A stretch of 64,000 nt of DNA from NCBI GenBank assembly GCA_027728065.1, contig JAQBVO010000003.1:26410-90409 (forward strand), read 5' to 3'. Of the stretch, positions 38,682 through 48,425 are shown in pieces. The notes below the pieces were generated by a model. The model did no database searches, was not told the DNA's origin, and saw only the letters and a list, made by a program, of their open reading frames with translations. Numbering within the stretch: the first letter of the stretch is position 1; every line of letters starts with the position of its first letter. The position numbers and the translations under genes are program-made. Origin of the DNA: Actinomycetota bacterium (lineage in GTDB: Bacteria > Actinomycetota > Actinomycetes > Nanopelagicales > Nanopelagicaceae).

Positions 38682-41021
38682 GTGCCCAAGTCTTGGACCG
38701 ATGAGGCGCAAGAGCCAGTTGTTAAGAAAGATCATGCGCACCTAAAAGACCCTTTCATTTACAAAGTTAAGAGTTTCTTTTTAGGTACTCCTCTGAATAG
38801 GCACTCTCTAGAGTCTCAAAGACTAAGCAAAAGGAGTGCCTTCGGAATACTTTCTTCCGACTGTATCTCCTCCTCTGCTTATGGAGGCGAGCAGATTCTT
38901 GTTGCGCTTATCCCCGCCTTTGGTCTTGCCGCTTTTACAATCTTTCCACCGATGGTCGGAGTCATTCTTGTTATGTTGATGGCAATAACTTTGTTATATC
39001 GAGATGTAATTAGTACATATACCCGCTCTGGCAGTGCTTATATTGTCTGTAAAGATAATTTTGGAAGAGTCATCTCTCAAATTGCTGCAGTTGAATTAAT
39101 GTTTGGCTACATCATCACAGTAGCGATTCAATCTGCCGCAGGTGTAGCAGCCATTATTTCAACATTTCCAGAGTTAAATTCTCTCAAGGTCCAAATGACG
39201 ATAATAATCGTGATTCTGCTGACCTACATCAATTTACATGGGGTTAAAGAAGCCGGTTTTGTCTTTGTTCTACCATCGTATTTATTCATGGGGAGCATGT
39301 TTTTGGTTTTCTTATTTGGAATTTATAGATATTTTACCAACACACTACCGGTTTACGATTCCACTACCGTTGGACTTGTTCCAATCGGGCAGGCACAAGG
39401 TCTATTAAGTTTTGCTGCATTCTTATATCTATTAAAAGCATTCGCTAATGGCAGTGCCTCTTTGACTGGCATTGAGGCGGTTTCAGATAGTGTTCCTTTG
39501 TTTAGAAATCCTCAACACTCAAACGCAAAAAAGATCTTGACCTTTATGAGTTTAGCCTTAGGCACGTTAATAATCGGTATCGCTTGGCTTGCAAAGCAGA
39601 CACAAGCGATTCCCTACGAAGATGGAACACCTACGGTTATCTCCCTTGTTGCAAAAGCTGCGCTGGGTGAAGGAGTTGTGGGTTCCTCTCTCTTTCTGTT
39701 GACCCAACTAGGTACTATGTTGATTTTATTTGCTGGCGCTAACACCTGCTTTAACGCCTTTCCAAATATGGTTAATATGGTTGCAAATGATGGTTTCTTG
39801 CCGCGCAGATTGACTCAGCGTGGCCACAAATTAGTTTTCTCTAATGGGGTTTTCTTTATTGCCGGTTTGGCATCATTATTGGTAATCGTCACAGGTGCTA
39901 GTATCACAATTTTGGCTGCTATTTATGCTCTTGCGGTATTTATTGGCTTTGCATTAACTGGCGCTGGTATGACAAAAAAGAGTATGTCCACTCAAAACTT
40001 GAATTCCAAATTAAGAGTTGGGGTTCATGCTTTCGCAACCTTGCTTGCCTCTTTTACGGTAATTGTGCTCTCAATAGTTAAATTTGCAGAGGGAACATGG
40101 ATCATAGTTATCGGTACACCGCTGATTGTGCTACTAATGCTAAAGTTCAATAATCAATACGCTCGCGAACAAGATGCACTTTCGGTTAAACAACATCAAG
40201 AGCGAGCTACGTCAATCTCTCGCCATGATGTTGCAGTCCTTGTCGATAGCGTCGATATTGCAACTGTTGGTGCGATTCGATACGCCCGCAGCCTTAACCC
40301 AAGACACCTAGTCGCCGTCCACTTTGTCATCGATGATAGGCGCGCTGCCGATATTCAAAGAGCGTGGGCGGCATCTGCTGCTCTAGATGATGTCACCCTT
40401 GAATTAATCGACTGCCCCGATCGTAGGCTGGCAAATTCAGCCTTGGATTATGCGATTCGAATGACTCAAAAGCCAGATGTTGAATTGACATTACTCTTGC
40501 CGCGCCGGGCATACTCTGGATCCTTGAGTCGTTTACTACATGATCAAACTGCCGAAGAGATTGCAGCACCTATCTCACAACTCTCTCGTGTTGTCGCAAC
40601 GATTGTTCCTTTCGACGTTGATCGCATCATTTCTTTTTCAAAACTAACTACCCCTAGACAACCTCAAAGCGTTGGGAAAGTAGCCGAACCAGAAAAAGTA
40701 ACCAAAAAGCCTTCTGTGTCGGTGAGTACCGAGCCAGTTAGCCATTACGCCGAAAACGTAACTCCTATCGATAAAATTAAATGGAGAAAACGTGCCCGAG
40801 TTCAGGGTCACGTCACCTCGATTAAGAGTGCGCCGCGTGGTTCAGCACCGACTCTTGAAGTAGAAATCTGGGATAAAACCGGTGGTGTCTCACTTCATTT
40901 CTTAGGCCGGCGAGAGATTGCAGGACTTGCAGTTGGATCACAGATGCGTGCCGAAGGAATGGTTGGCGAAGAAGAGGGATCGATGGTAATTCTTAACCCC
41001 TCTTACGAACTCCTTGTATAA
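38682..41021 (+). CDS. KimA-like APC-superfamily permease with USP-like and OB-fold C-terminal domains
   Basis: 779 residues from GTG 38682, which has GGAG five bases upstream (the track starts 33 bases earlier without support). N-terminus SFFLGTPLNRHSLESQRLSKR and LSSDCISSSAYGGEQILVAL match the KimA/YdaO branch of APC transporters, proton-coupled K+ importers controlled by c-di-AMP in Bacillus. About 12 membrane segments run to about residue 500. A cytosolic universal-stress-like domain follows (HDVAVLVDSVDIATVGAIR, about 520-650). The last ~80 residues (RKRARVQGHVTSIKSAPR to NPSYELLV) look like an OB-fold normally encoded as a separate actinobacterial protein. Substrate K+ or an amino acid is unproven. 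Confidence 0.82.
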   Translation: MPKSWTDEAQEPVVKKDHAHLKDPFIYKVKSFFLGTPLNRHSLESQRLSKRSAFGILSSDCISSSAYGGEQILVALIPAFGLAAFTIFPPMVGVILVMLMAITLLYRDVISTYTRSGSAYIVCKDNFGRVISQIAAVELMFGYIITVAIQSAAGVAAIISTFPELNSLKVQMTIIIVILLTYINLHGVKEAGFVFVLPSYLFMGSMFLVFLFGIYRYFTNTLPVYDSTTVGLVPIGQAQGLLSFAAFLYLLKAFANGSASLTGIEAVSDSVPLFRNPQHSNAKKILTFMSLALGTLIIGIAWLAKQTQAIPYEDGTPTVISLVAKAALGEGVVGSSLFLLTQLGTMLILFAGANTCFNAFPNMVNMVANDGFLPRRLTQRGHKLVFSNGVFFIAGLASLLVIVTGASITILAAIYALAVFIGFALTGAGMTKKSMSTQNLNSKLRVGVHAFATLLASFTVIVLSIVKFAEGTWIIVIGTPLIVLLMLKFNNQYAREQDALSVKQHQERATSISRHDVAVLVDSVDIATVGAIRYARSLNPRHLVAVHFVIDDRRAADIQRAWAASAALDDVTLELIDCPDRRLANSALDYAIRMTQKPDVELTLLLPRRAYSGSLSRLLHDQTAEEIAAPISQLSRVVATIVPFDVDRIISFSKLTTPRQPQSVGKVAEPEKVTKKPSVSVSTEPVSHYAENVTPIDKIKWRKRARVQGHVTSIKSAPRGSAPTLEVEIWDKTGGVSLHFLGRREIAGLAVGSQMRAEGMVGEEEGSMVILNPSYELLV

Positions 41022-41451
41022 AATCCTTTAACATCGCAGCACACTCTTTGGCTAATACTTCGCTGCGGACTTCGACTTTGTACAAAGAGCGGCGATCACG
41101 TAGAAGATCCCAAACCGAACCCACTGCGCCAGCCTTTTCATCCCATGCTCCAAAGACTAGGGTAGAAATTCGCGCCTGAGCAATAGCCCCTGCGCACATT
41201 GCACATGGTTCGAGGGTAACTACAAGTTTGTATTCTTCTAAGCGCCACTTACCGATTTTTTCACAGGCTCTGCGTATAGCGACAATCTCTGCATGTGCAG
41301 TTGGATCATTACGTAGTTCGCGCTCATTGTGGCCGATTGCAATAATTTCGCCCTCTTTGTCCACAATAACCGCACCTACTGGTACGTCACCGCTTGCAAG
41401 GGCTTTTTGCGCAACAGCTAATGCTGCGCGCATTAACTCTTCATCGCTCAC
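40993..41451 (-). CDS. tadA: tRNA adenosine(34) deaminase TadA
   Basis: 152 residues. Zinc site in HAEIVAIRRA (His and catalytic Glu) and PCAMCAGAI (two Cys). TadA converts A34 to inosine in tRNA-Arg(ACG), and that tRNA is in this window at 58.5 kb. GTG 41451 overlaps the partner gene's stop. The 3' end overlaps the permease gene by 29 bases in convergent orientation. Confidence 0.94.
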   Translation of the reverse strand: MSDEELMRAALAVAQKALASGDVPVGAVIVDKEGEIIAIGHNERELRNDPTAHAEIVAIRRACEKIGKWRLEEYKLVVTLEPCAMCAGAIAQARISTLVFGAWDEKAGAVGSVWDLLRDRRSLYKVEVRSEVLAKECAAMLKDFIQGVRKRG

Positions 41452-41999
41452 AGCTCTAAGAGCTCTGCAAACTGATCGCCAAAGCCCAAACGGTTAGCTA
41501 TCGCCTCTAACTGTTCATCTGGATATAATTCAAAGTCATCACAGAGAGCAGATATCTCCATTCCATTCATACCAAGGTCAGCCAAAATATCAATATGCCC
41601 AATAGGATTTGTATCCTCGTCCTTTTCTGGCATTGGTATATCTGCAATCTCAAGTAGCTCTTCGGCGACTGGATAAGACAAAGCGCATGTCACATCGCTG
41701 AGAAAGAGCCACATATGTGCACCAAGAACTCGAATCAAAATAAAAAACTCTTCATCGATCGAAATCAATGCGATTGCGCCACCATTTGTCTGTTGTGATT
41801 TAAGGCTTGTAATTATCTGTGCGATATCAGTTGGGTCTGGGAGTAGTCCTAGCGTCCAGCGACCATCTTCATGCCAGGCCGCTACAGCGATATCTAACTC
41901 ATTTGTGATGCTGCTTACTTTTAGAATCGCTTCAGGTACATCCTCGTGCGCGTCGAACTCTTCGATCTCCTCTGCGATCTCCTCATCGAATCCGGACAT
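41448..41999 (-). CDS. tRNA adenosine deaminase-associated protein
   Basis: 183 residues, acidic (DEEIAEEIEEFDAHEDVPE start). Matches the actinobacterial family of small proteins encoded directly upstream of tadA. Contains two globular halves and no catalytic motif; probably a structural or regulatory companion, but its function is not established. Overlaps tadA by four bases (GTGA). Confidence 0.85.
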   Translation of the reverse strand: MSGFDEEIAEEIEEFDAHEDVPEAILKVSSITNELDIAVAAWHEDGRWTLGLLPDPTDIAQIITSLKSQQTNGGAIALISIDEEFFILIRVLGAHMWLFLSDVTCALSYPVAEELLEIADIPMPEKDEDTNPIGHIDILADLGMNGMEISALCDDFELYPDEQLEAIANRLGFGDQFAELLEL

Positions 42000-42040
42000 G
42001 CGCTCATAGTTCCACTCATTTGGAAGGAATGAAACCCCTG

Positions 42041-42046
42041 TAAGGT
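42041..42046 (+). promoter_or_regulatory. Candidate -10 box (TAAGGT) for upp
   Basis: TAAGGT, ATGGGC (six bases), then ATG 42053. The spacing supports 42053 as the start rather than 42047. Confidence 0.45.
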
Positions 42047-42052
42047 ATGGGC

Positions 42053-42691
42053 ATGAAGGTGCACGTTACAGATCACCCACTCATCGCCCACAAATTGACG
42101 GTTTTGCGGGATGAACGTACCGATTCGCCAACTTTTCGCCGACTCGTTGAAGAGCTCGTAACTCTCCTTGCCTACGAAGCGACTCGCAATGTACGTACGC
42201 GCCCAGTTTCGATTACAACCCCTGTTACTCAGACCACTGGAATAAAGATGGCCGATCCTCGGCCCGTTGTGGTCCCAATTCTGCGTGCGGGCCTTGGAAT
42301 GCTTGAGGGAATGAGTAAGTTGATTCCAACGGCCGAAGTTGGTTTTCTTGGAATGGTTCGCGATGAAAAAACTCTACAGGCTAGTACATATGCCAATCGT
42401 CTTCCAGATGATTTATCTGGGCGCCATATCTTTGTTTTAGATCCGATGCTTGCAACTGGTGGAACTCTAATATCGGCCTTTCACTACTTAATCAATCTTG
42501 GAGCAAATGACATAACTGCGATCTGTATCTTGTCTGCTCCTGAAGGCATCGCAGCGGTTGAAAAGGAGTTCGCGAGCAGTAATGTTCCGATCACAATCGT
42601 GACTGGCGCACTTGATGAAAAACTAAATGAGCATGGATACATTGTTCCGGGGTTAGGCGATGCCGGCGATCGTTTGTATGGAGTCGTATAA
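42053..42691 (+). CDS. upp: Uracil phosphoribosyltransferase Upp
   Basis: 212 residues from ATG 42053; the track's 42047 start adds two residues. PRPP loop [14 protein letters not shown] near residue 130 and the C-terminal uracil-binding [14 protein letters not shown] are present. Salvages uracil to UMP. The stop is directly followed by the malic enzyme gene, so upp, malic enzyme and the DedA gene probably form one operon. Confidence 0.95.
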   Translation: MKVHVTDHPLIAHKLTVLRDERTDSPTFRRLVEELVTLLAYEATRNVRTRPVSITTPVTQTTGIKMADPRPVVVPILRAGLGMLEGMSKLIPTAEVGFLGMVRDEKTLQASTYANRLPDDLSGRHIFVLDPMLATGGTLISAFHYLINLGANDITAICILSAPEGIAAVEKEFASSNVPITIVTGALDEKLNEHGYIVPGLGDAGDRLYGVV

Positions 42692-44068
42692 ATGGCAACA
42701 ACATCACCTAGCTATGGCATCACGATACGCGTTGAGGGCTCTTCATCGGCGCAACCTGTAGCACTAGCCACAACGGTCATCGCAGGAGCTGGCGCAACGA
42801 TCACTGCCCTCGATGTCGTTGAGTCGCTCTTAGAGCGAGTTGTTATCGATATTACCTGTGACACTATCGACTCCGCTCATGCCGAGGAAATTACAATCGC
42901 ATTGGCAAAAAACCCTGAGTTGACCGTTCGCAAGGTCAGTGACCGAACTTTCTTGCTACACCTTGGTGGAAAGATTGAGATTACATCTAAAGTTCCGCTG
43001 AAAACACGCGATGATTTATCGCGCGCATATACCCCCGGTGTTGCCCGCATCTGCCAAGCGATAGTTGATGATCCTGCCGATGCCCGCCGCTTAACAATTA
43101 AGCGCAACACTGTGGCAGTTGTGACCGATGGATCGGCGGTTTTGGGCCTTGGCAATATCGGTCCTGCCGCTGCCCTGCCTGTGATGGAGGGTAAGGCCGC
43201 ATTATTCAAGCGCTTTGCCGGTGTAGATGCTTGGCCTGTATGCCTTGATACGCAAGATGTAGATGAAATTGTCCGCACCGTACAACTAATCGCTCCCGTA
43301 TACGGTGGAATTAATTTAGAAGATATCTCCGCCCCGCGTTGTTTTGAAGTCGAACGCCGTCTGCGTGAACTCTTAGATATACCTGTTTTCCACGATGACC
43401 AACATGGCACTGCAATTGTGGTTCTTGCCGCTCTGCGCAACTCACTTAAGTTGGTTAAAAAGGATTTGAGTAAGGTTAAGATAATTCTTATTGGTGTTGG
43501 CGCCGCAGGTAATGCCATTGCACGCCTATTGGTTCTTAAAGGTGCTAAAAACATTATTGGCTTTAACCACCGTGGTGTTGTCACCAGGGATATGAAATCT
43601 ACAGATGCAATGCAGCAGTGGTTTATTGATAATAGCAATCCCGATAACTTCACTGGAGATATCGCAGGGGCTATGAAGGGTGCCGATGTCTTTATTGGAG
43701 TTAGTGCTCCAAATGTAATCAATGAATCTCACGCCGCTTCCATGGCTCCAGGTTCAATTATCTTTGCTCTTGCAAACCCGAATCCTGAGATTGACCCAGC
43801 CATCGCACGTAAATATGCAGCTGTTGTTGCAACCGGTCGTAGCGATCAACCTAATCAGATTAACAATGTCCTTGCCTTCCCCGGCATCTTCCGAGGACTT
43901 CTAGATGCAAACGCCCACAAGATCACAGATAAATTATTAGTTGCCGCAGCCGAAGCGATAGCCGACTGTGTTTCCCCTGAACAGCTCAATGCATCTTTTA
44001 TCGTGCCAAGCGTCTTTGATCCAAATGTGACTAAAGCAGTTGCCGCAGCGGTAAAGAAGTCTGTGTGA
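42692..44068 (+). CDS. NAD(P)-dependent malic enzyme with N-terminal ACT-like domain
   Basis: 458 residues. An ACT-like regulatory domain (about 1-75) precedes the catalytic part: SRAYTPGVARICQAI near 110 (catalytic Tyr), NLEDISAPRCFEVERRL and FHDDQHGTAIVVLAAL (metal site), IILIGVGAAGNAIARLL (cofactor fold). Converts malate to pyruvate and CO2. The N-terminal domain implies control by a small molecule. Begins immediately after the upp stop. Confidence 0.92.
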   Translation: MATTSPSYGITIRVEGSSSAQPVALATTVIAGAGATITALDVVESLLERVVIDITCDTIDSAHAEEITIALAKNPELTVRKVSDRTFLLHLGGKIEITSKVPLKTRDDLSRAYTPGVARICQAIVDDPADARRLTIKRNTVAVVTDGSAVLGLGNIGPAAALPVMEGKAALFKRFAGVDAWPVCLDTQDVDEIVRTVQLIAPVYGGINLEDISAPRCFEVERRLRELLDIPVFHDDQHGTAIVVLAALRNSLKLVKKDLSKVKIILIGVGAAGNAIARLLVLKGAKNIIGFNHRGVVTRDMKSTDAMQQWFIDNSNPDNFTGDIAGAMKGADVFIGVSAPNVINESHAASMAPGSIIFALANPNPEIDPAIARKYAAVVATGRSDQPNQINNVLAFPGIFRGLLDANAHKITDKLLVAAAEAIADCVSPEQLNASFIVPSVFDPNVTKAVAAAVKKSV

Positions 44069-44670
44069 TAGAACTTGCCGCCTCTTTTGACGCTCAACTC
44101 TCTGCCCTTACGCCATATTTAATCTACATAATTGTTGGAGCTATTGTCTTCTTTGAAACAGGTGTCTTATTCGCGTTTTTCCTACCTGGAGATTCAATAC
44201 TTTTTAGCGCAGGTCTTGTCGCCGCCGCACATGGTGAAGTAAATATTGTTATTCTCGTAACGGTTATATTTATCGCCGCATTTTTTGGAGATCAAATCGG
44301 CTTTGTTTTGGGGCGCTTAGTCGGTCGCCCCTACTTAGATAAACATGATTCACCGCGTATGAAGTCGATGATTGCCCGCTCTGAGCGCTTTTACGAACAG
44401 ACAGGGTGGTGGGCCGTTGTCGCTGCGCGCTTCTTCCCCTGGATTCGCACCTTTGTACCGCCCATTGCCGGTGCCTCCAAGATGAACTACTACAAATTTT
44501 TAACCGCTAACGCGTTAGGTGCCCTGTTGTGGGGTGTAGGTATAACTCTTGCTGGGTATTACGCCGCTACCTTGCCATGGGTAAAGACATGGTCCTATGC
44601 GATAGCAGCGTTCTTTATATCTGCTTCGCTGGTCTCGGCCTTGGTGAACTACTTACGACACCGGCGATAA
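44065..44670 (+). CDS. DedA-family membrane protein
   Basis: 201 residues with five to six membrane segments. Recognised by FLPGDSILFSAG, FFGDQIGFVLGRLVGRPYL and RFFPWIRTFVPPIAGASKMNYYKF. DedA proteins are implicated in lipid flipping and membrane homeostasis, with specificity unknown. GTG 44065 overlaps the malic enzyme stop (GTGA). Confidence 0.88.
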   Translation: MIELAASFDAQLSALTPYLIYIIVGAIVFFETGVLFAFFLPGDSILFSAGLVAAAHGEVNIVILVTVIFIAAFFGDQIGFVLGRLVGRPYLDKHDSPRMKSMIARSERFYEQTGWWAVVAARFFPWIRTFVPPIAGASKMNYYKFLTANALGALLWGVGITLAGYYAATLPWVKTWSYAIAAFFISASLVSALVNYLRHRR

Positions 44671-44817
44671 ATCCTGCGTAGGTCATAACAATTCCCGTTA
44701 CTAGACAAGTGCTGCCTGTAGCCCCTTGTTTAACTCAGAGGAGAGAGCACCATTGACGCGGGCCTAAAGTGCGATAACTACACCTGAAAGTGCGGCAAGT
44801 AAGTCTTATCGTATTTT

Positions 44818-45342
44818 TTAATGTGTGCCGTCGAACTCTCGTTTATCAGCAATCCAATCCATGAGCGCAAATAAAACTCCTGAGGCAACAAATGTGAGAT
44901 GAATGATTCGCCATTTTGTTCCACCACCTACATGATCCTGTCCAGCCAATTCGATGAAATCTTTAAGAAGTTCGATTACGGATATGGCGACTAGCGAGCC
45001 AATTAATTTGATTTTTAATCCGCTAAAGTCAATCGTGCCCATCCAGTGTGGGCGATCTTTTGACTCGGTAGCTACATCGATGCGTGATATGAAGTTTTCA
45101 TAGCCTGCAAAGATCACCATCAGAATCAGATTTGCTAAAAGCGTTAAATCTAATAAAGCCAATAAATCCAGGGTAAAACTCTGTGGAGTCGCCTCACCAA
45201 CCTTCTGCGCTAAGTGATAAAACTCAACGATAAAGCGGAAGCACAGTAATACGAGTGCACCAACAAGGCCAAGGTAGAGGGGGGCCAGGAGAAATCGTGC
45301 ACGGAAGAGTAAAACTTCAACGCCATGAGAGATTCTATTCAT
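44818..45342 (-). CDS. UPF0114 (YqhA-like) membrane protein
   Basis: 174 residues with three to four membrane helices. LLFRARFLLAPLYLGLVGALV and ISRIDVATESKDRPHWMGTIDFSGLKIKLIGSLVAIS match UPF0114. Function unknown. TAAAAT lies six bases before the ATG, between the ABC-F stop and this gene. Confidence 0.85.
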   Translation of the reverse strand: MNRISHGVEVLLFRARFLLAPLYLGLVGALVLLCFRFIVEFYHLAQKVGEATPQSFTLDLLALLDLTLLANLILMVIFAGYENFISRIDVATESKDRPHWMGTIDFSGLKIKLIGSLVAISVIELLKDFIELAGQDHVGGGTKWRIIHLTFVASGVLFALMDWIADKREFDGTH

Positions 45343-45348
45343 CTGAGG

Positions 45349-45354
45349 ATTTTA
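45349..45354 (-). promoter_or_regulatory. Candidate -10 box (TAAAAT) for leaderless UPF0114 gene
   Basis: TAAAAT, CCTCAG, then ATG 45342. No ribosome site. Confidence 0.45.
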
Positions 45355-45356
45355 AC

Positions 45357-47126
45357 TTAATCCTCCAGAGAAAGCGTTATTTGAAGCCACTCCTCTTCGA
45401 GCCCCTCCAGTTCTAACTGCAGACGTAGCGACTCTTGGCCAATCTCGAGCAGTTGTTCGGCATCAAATGCCGCCGATTCCTGCTTGAGCTCTAGCTCCAT
45501 AATTCTTGCCTTGCTCTTTTCTATCTGACGTTCAACTCGTACTTTGTCCTTCTTTAACTCTCGCTCCTCTACCGCACTTGATCGTCTCTTTTCTTTCTGT
45601 GGCGTAATGGGCGTATTTAACCCCGCACGGCGTAGTTCTAGATACTCATCGACGCCACGTGGTAAATCACGAAGAGATTTGTCACCCAGTAACCCAACGA
45701 AGTGATCACATACACGCTCAAGGAAATATCTATCATGTGAGATAACAATGAGTGTGCCACCGAAACTATCCAATAAATCCTCTAACTCAGTCAAGGTTTC
45801 AATATCAAAATCATTTGTTGGCTCATCGAGTAATAAGACATTGGGGCTATCCATCAATAAGCGTGTTAACTGCAGACGCCGCTTTTCTCCACCTGATAAA
45901 TCTCGCACAGGCGTCCACTGTGATTCACGGTCAAAGCCCAAACGTTCGCAGAGTTGTGATGCTGAGAGCTCGCGCCCACCACCGAGTTCTACTCGATTAG
46001 CTATTTTTTCAACGGCCTCTAAGACGCGCCATGTGGGATCTAGCTCGTCTAAATGCTGTGTTAAAAAAGCTGGTTTTACAGTTATACCCGTAACTAATTT
46101 GCCTGCAGTTGGTTGAACCTGACCAACGAGAGCGCGCATTAACGTTGTCTTACCCGCACCGTTTACGCCCACAATCGCGACGCGCTCACCGGGGCCAATA
46201 TTCCAATACACATCATTTACTAATTCATTATCGCCGAGCTTTACTTGCATATGGTGGGCCTCATAAACCGTCTTGCCTAAACGATTGAGGGCGAATTTAA
46301 GTAGCTCGCCTTGGTTTCGTGGCTCTGGCTCACTTGCAATGAGAACATTTGCAGCATCGACTCGAAATTTCGGTTTCGTTGTGCGCGCTGGTGCGCCACG
46401 GCGCAACCACGCTAACTCTTTGCGAATAAGGGCGTTTCGACGAGCATCCATGGCCGAACTCTGGCGAGCGCGTTCAGCCTTTGCTAAAACAAATGCGCTG
46501 TATCCACCCTCATACTCTTCAACCTTCCCATCAACTACTTCCCAGGTCCTATAGGTAACGGCATCTAAAAACCAACGGTCGTGAGTTATAACAACCACCG
46601 CTAACCCTTTGCGTTTGTTTAAATAGTTAGCGAGCCAGGCAACACCTTCAACATCGAGATGATTGGTTGGTTCATCAAGTAAAATTAGATCGGGTTCATT
46701 GATAAGTAGTTTGGCTAATCCAACTCGTCGTCGCTCACCACCAGATAACTGTCCAAACTTTCTCTCAAAAATATGATCGTCAAAACTTCCAAACAAACCA
46801 GTAAAAACTTCGCGGATATTTGGCTCACTTGCCCATTCGTGTTTTTCTGTATCCCCTAATATAACTTCACCGACAGTGCTATCCGGGTTTTCAACATCAA
46901 CTTGGAAGAGAATTCCGATACGTGCAGCGTTAGATTTTGTTACCCGGCCAGCATCTGGGGCTTGGTTACCAGCGATAACTTTAATCAAAGTGCTCTTACC
47001 AGATCCATTTCGGCCAACGATTCCGATCCGATCGCCCTCAGATATGCCTAATGAGACCCTTACTAAAAGCTCTTTAATATCAAAGCTCTTGAAGACCTCT
47101 TCGATATTTACAATGTTGCGCGCCAT
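45357..47126 (-). CDS. ABC-F family ATPase (Uup-like, duplicated ABC domains)
   Basis: 589 residues with two nucleotide-binding domains and no membrane segments. First: GRNGSGKSTLIK, LSGGERRRVGLAKLL, LILLDEPTNHLD. Second: GVNGAGKTTLMR, LSGGEKRRLQLTRLL, LLLDEPTNDFD. A C-terminal coiled coil (about 515-585) resembles Uup. ABC-F proteins act on the ribosome; resistance or assembly roles cannot be separated here. Divergent from kynU with overlapping -10 boxes. Confidence 0.9.
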   Translation of the reverse strand: MARNIVNIEEVFKSFDIKELLVRVSLGISEGDRIGIVGRNGSGKSTLIKVIAGNQAPDAGRVTKSNAARIGILFQVDVENPDSTVGEVILGDTEKHEWASEPNIREVFTGLFGSFDDHIFERKFGQLSGGERRRVGLAKLLINEPDLILLDEPTNHLDVEGVAWLANYLNKRKGLAVVVITHDRWFLDAVTYRTWEVVDGKVEEYEGGYSAFVLAKAERARQSSAMDARRNALIRKELAWLRRGAPARTTKPKFRVDAANVLIASEPEPRNQGELLKFALNRLGKTVYEAHHMQVKLGDNELVNDVYWNIGPGERVAIVGVNGAGKTTLMRALVGQVQPTAGKLVTGITVKPAFLTQHLDELDPTWRVLEAVEKIANRVELGGGRELSASQLCERLGFDRESQWTPVRDLSGGEKRRLQLTRLLMDSPNVLLLDEPTNDFDIETLTELEDLLDSFGGTLIVISHDRYFLERVCDHFVGLLGDKSLRDLPRGVDEYLELRRAGLNTPITPQKEKRRSSAVEERELKKDKVRVERQIEKSKARIMELELKQESAAFDAEQLLEIGQESLRLQLELEGLEEEWLQITLSLED

Positions 47127-47134
47127 GATAGGAG

Positions 47135-47144
47135 AGCGTACCTT
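47135..47144. promoter_or_regulatory. Symmetrical bidirectional -10 element AGCGTACCTT
   Basis: TACCTT (plus, 47139-47144) lies six bases before kynU ATG 47151. TACGCT (minus, 47140-47135) lies eight bases before the ABC-F ATG 47126. They share the central TA in a 24-base gap, the same ANNNTANNNT form as at 11.8 kb. Confidence 0.55.
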
Positions 47145-47150
47145 TCATCC

Positions 47151-48425
47151 ATGAATGTGACGCAACGCGAGTACGCCTTAGAGCTAGATAGGAATGACCC
47201 CCTAGCCCGCTTTAAATCGATGTTTGTCATCTCCGATCCGCAGATGTGCTATCTCGATGGAAACTCCCTTGGTCGCCTGCCCAAATCCACGATTGCGGCC
47301 ATCAACGATTTTATGGTCGATGAATGGGGACCACAGGTTGTTACTGGATGGAGCCATTGGGTTGATCAGGCCCAACCAGCTGGAGATTTATTGGGCTCTG
47401 CAGCTTTAGGTGCATCCCCTGGACAAATTCTGGTGTGCGATACAACCTCTGTTAATTTCTATCAGCTCTGTCTTGCTGCGATTAAAGCAAGACCTGGACG
47501 TAAAACAATAATAACTGATGCTGCGAACTTTCCAACTGATCGCTATATTCTCGATGGAATCGCTAAGCAATTTAATTTAAAGTTAGTGATTATTAATAAC
47601 GAAGATTCAGCAATTGCTGATCATGAACGAATAACGACGCAAGTACTTGCTCCATATTTAAATGAAGATGTGGCTCTAGTTACCTTTCAAGTAATCCAAT
47701 ACCGATCTGGTGCCCGTACCGATATGAAATCAATTACAGACCAGGTTCGCGCAATCGGTGGATTAGTTGTTTGGGATGCTAGCCATGCAGTGGGTGCAAT
47801 CGAATTAAACCTTGATGCAAATGGTGTCGATTTATGTGTGGGCTGTACATATAAGTATGGAAACTCCGGCCCGGGATCACCAGCTTGGTTATATGTATCA
47901 AAGAGCCTCCAAAGCCAGCTGCAAGTTCCAATTCAAGGCTGGTTCGCCCAAGATGCACAGTTTGAAATGGGCCCGATATTTGAACGATCTCTAAGCATCC
48001 GCGGTTTCCAAATTGCAAGTCCACCGCTGATGGGAATTCGCTGCGTGCAAACTGCTTTTACAATGATTAGAGAGGCTGGAATCGATGCAATCGCCAAAAA
48101 AGCAGCTATCGGTACGCAGATGATGATTGATTTATATGATGCATGGCTTGCCCCCCTTGGAGTTGAGTTGAATACTCCCAGAGATCCGAAAGAGCGCGGT
48201 GGTCATATCTCATTAGGCCATCCAGATGCCGCGCAGATTTGTTTAGCTCTGCGCCAAATATCTAATGTGATTCCTGATTATCGCGCTCCACACTCAATTC
48301 GTTTAGCAATCTCCCCCCTACCAACTTCCTATACTGAGGTTTGGGATGGTTTCGAGCGCATGCGTGATTTAGTGGCAAGTGGTCGCTATAGCCAAATACA
48401 AGAAAGTGGGTCTCGAGTCACATGA
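47151..48425 (+). CDS. kynU: Kynureninase KynU
   Basis: 424 residues. PLP enzyme cleaving kynurenine (or 3-hydroxykynurenine) to anthranilate (or 3-hydroxyanthranilate) and alanine. LDGNSLGRLPKST near the N-terminus, VWDASHAVGAIELNL with the PLP Asp, and CTYKYGNSGPGSPAWLYV with the Schiff-base Lys. Its stop overlaps kynA by four bases. Kynurenine formamidase, needed between the two, is not in this window. Confidence 0.93.
   Translation: MNVTQREYALELDRNDPLARFKSMFVISDPQMCYLDGNSLGRLPKSTIAAINDFMVDEWGPQVVTGWSHWVDQAQPAGDLLGSAALGASPGQILVCDTTSVNFYQLCLAAIKARPGRKTIITDAANFPTDRYILDGIAKQFNLKLVIINNEDSAIADHERITTQVLAPYLNEDVALVTFQVIQYRSGARTDMKSITDQVRAIGGLVVWDASHAVGAIELNLDANGVDLCVGCTYKYGNSGPGSPAWLYVSKSLQSQLQVPIQGWFAQDAQFEMGPIFERSLSIRGFQIASPPLMGIRCVQTAFTMIREAGIDAIAKKAAIGTQMMIDLYDAWLAPLGVELNTPRDPKERGGHISLGHPDAAQICLALRQISNVIPDYRAPHSIRLAISPLPTSYTEVWDGFERMRDLVASGRYSQIQESGSRVT

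Noticed and set aside
42877-43722. 281-residue minus-strand ORF opposite the malic enzyme gene
   Set aside because: Low-complexity translation with no family pattern, fully antisense to a well-conserved gene; a frame shadow.
44770-44819. Possible terminator after the DedA gene (TGCGATAA ... TTATCGTA then TTTTTT)
   Set aside because: The loop is about 28 bases and the stem includes a wobble pair; not convincing. The rest of the 147-base gap shows no gene.
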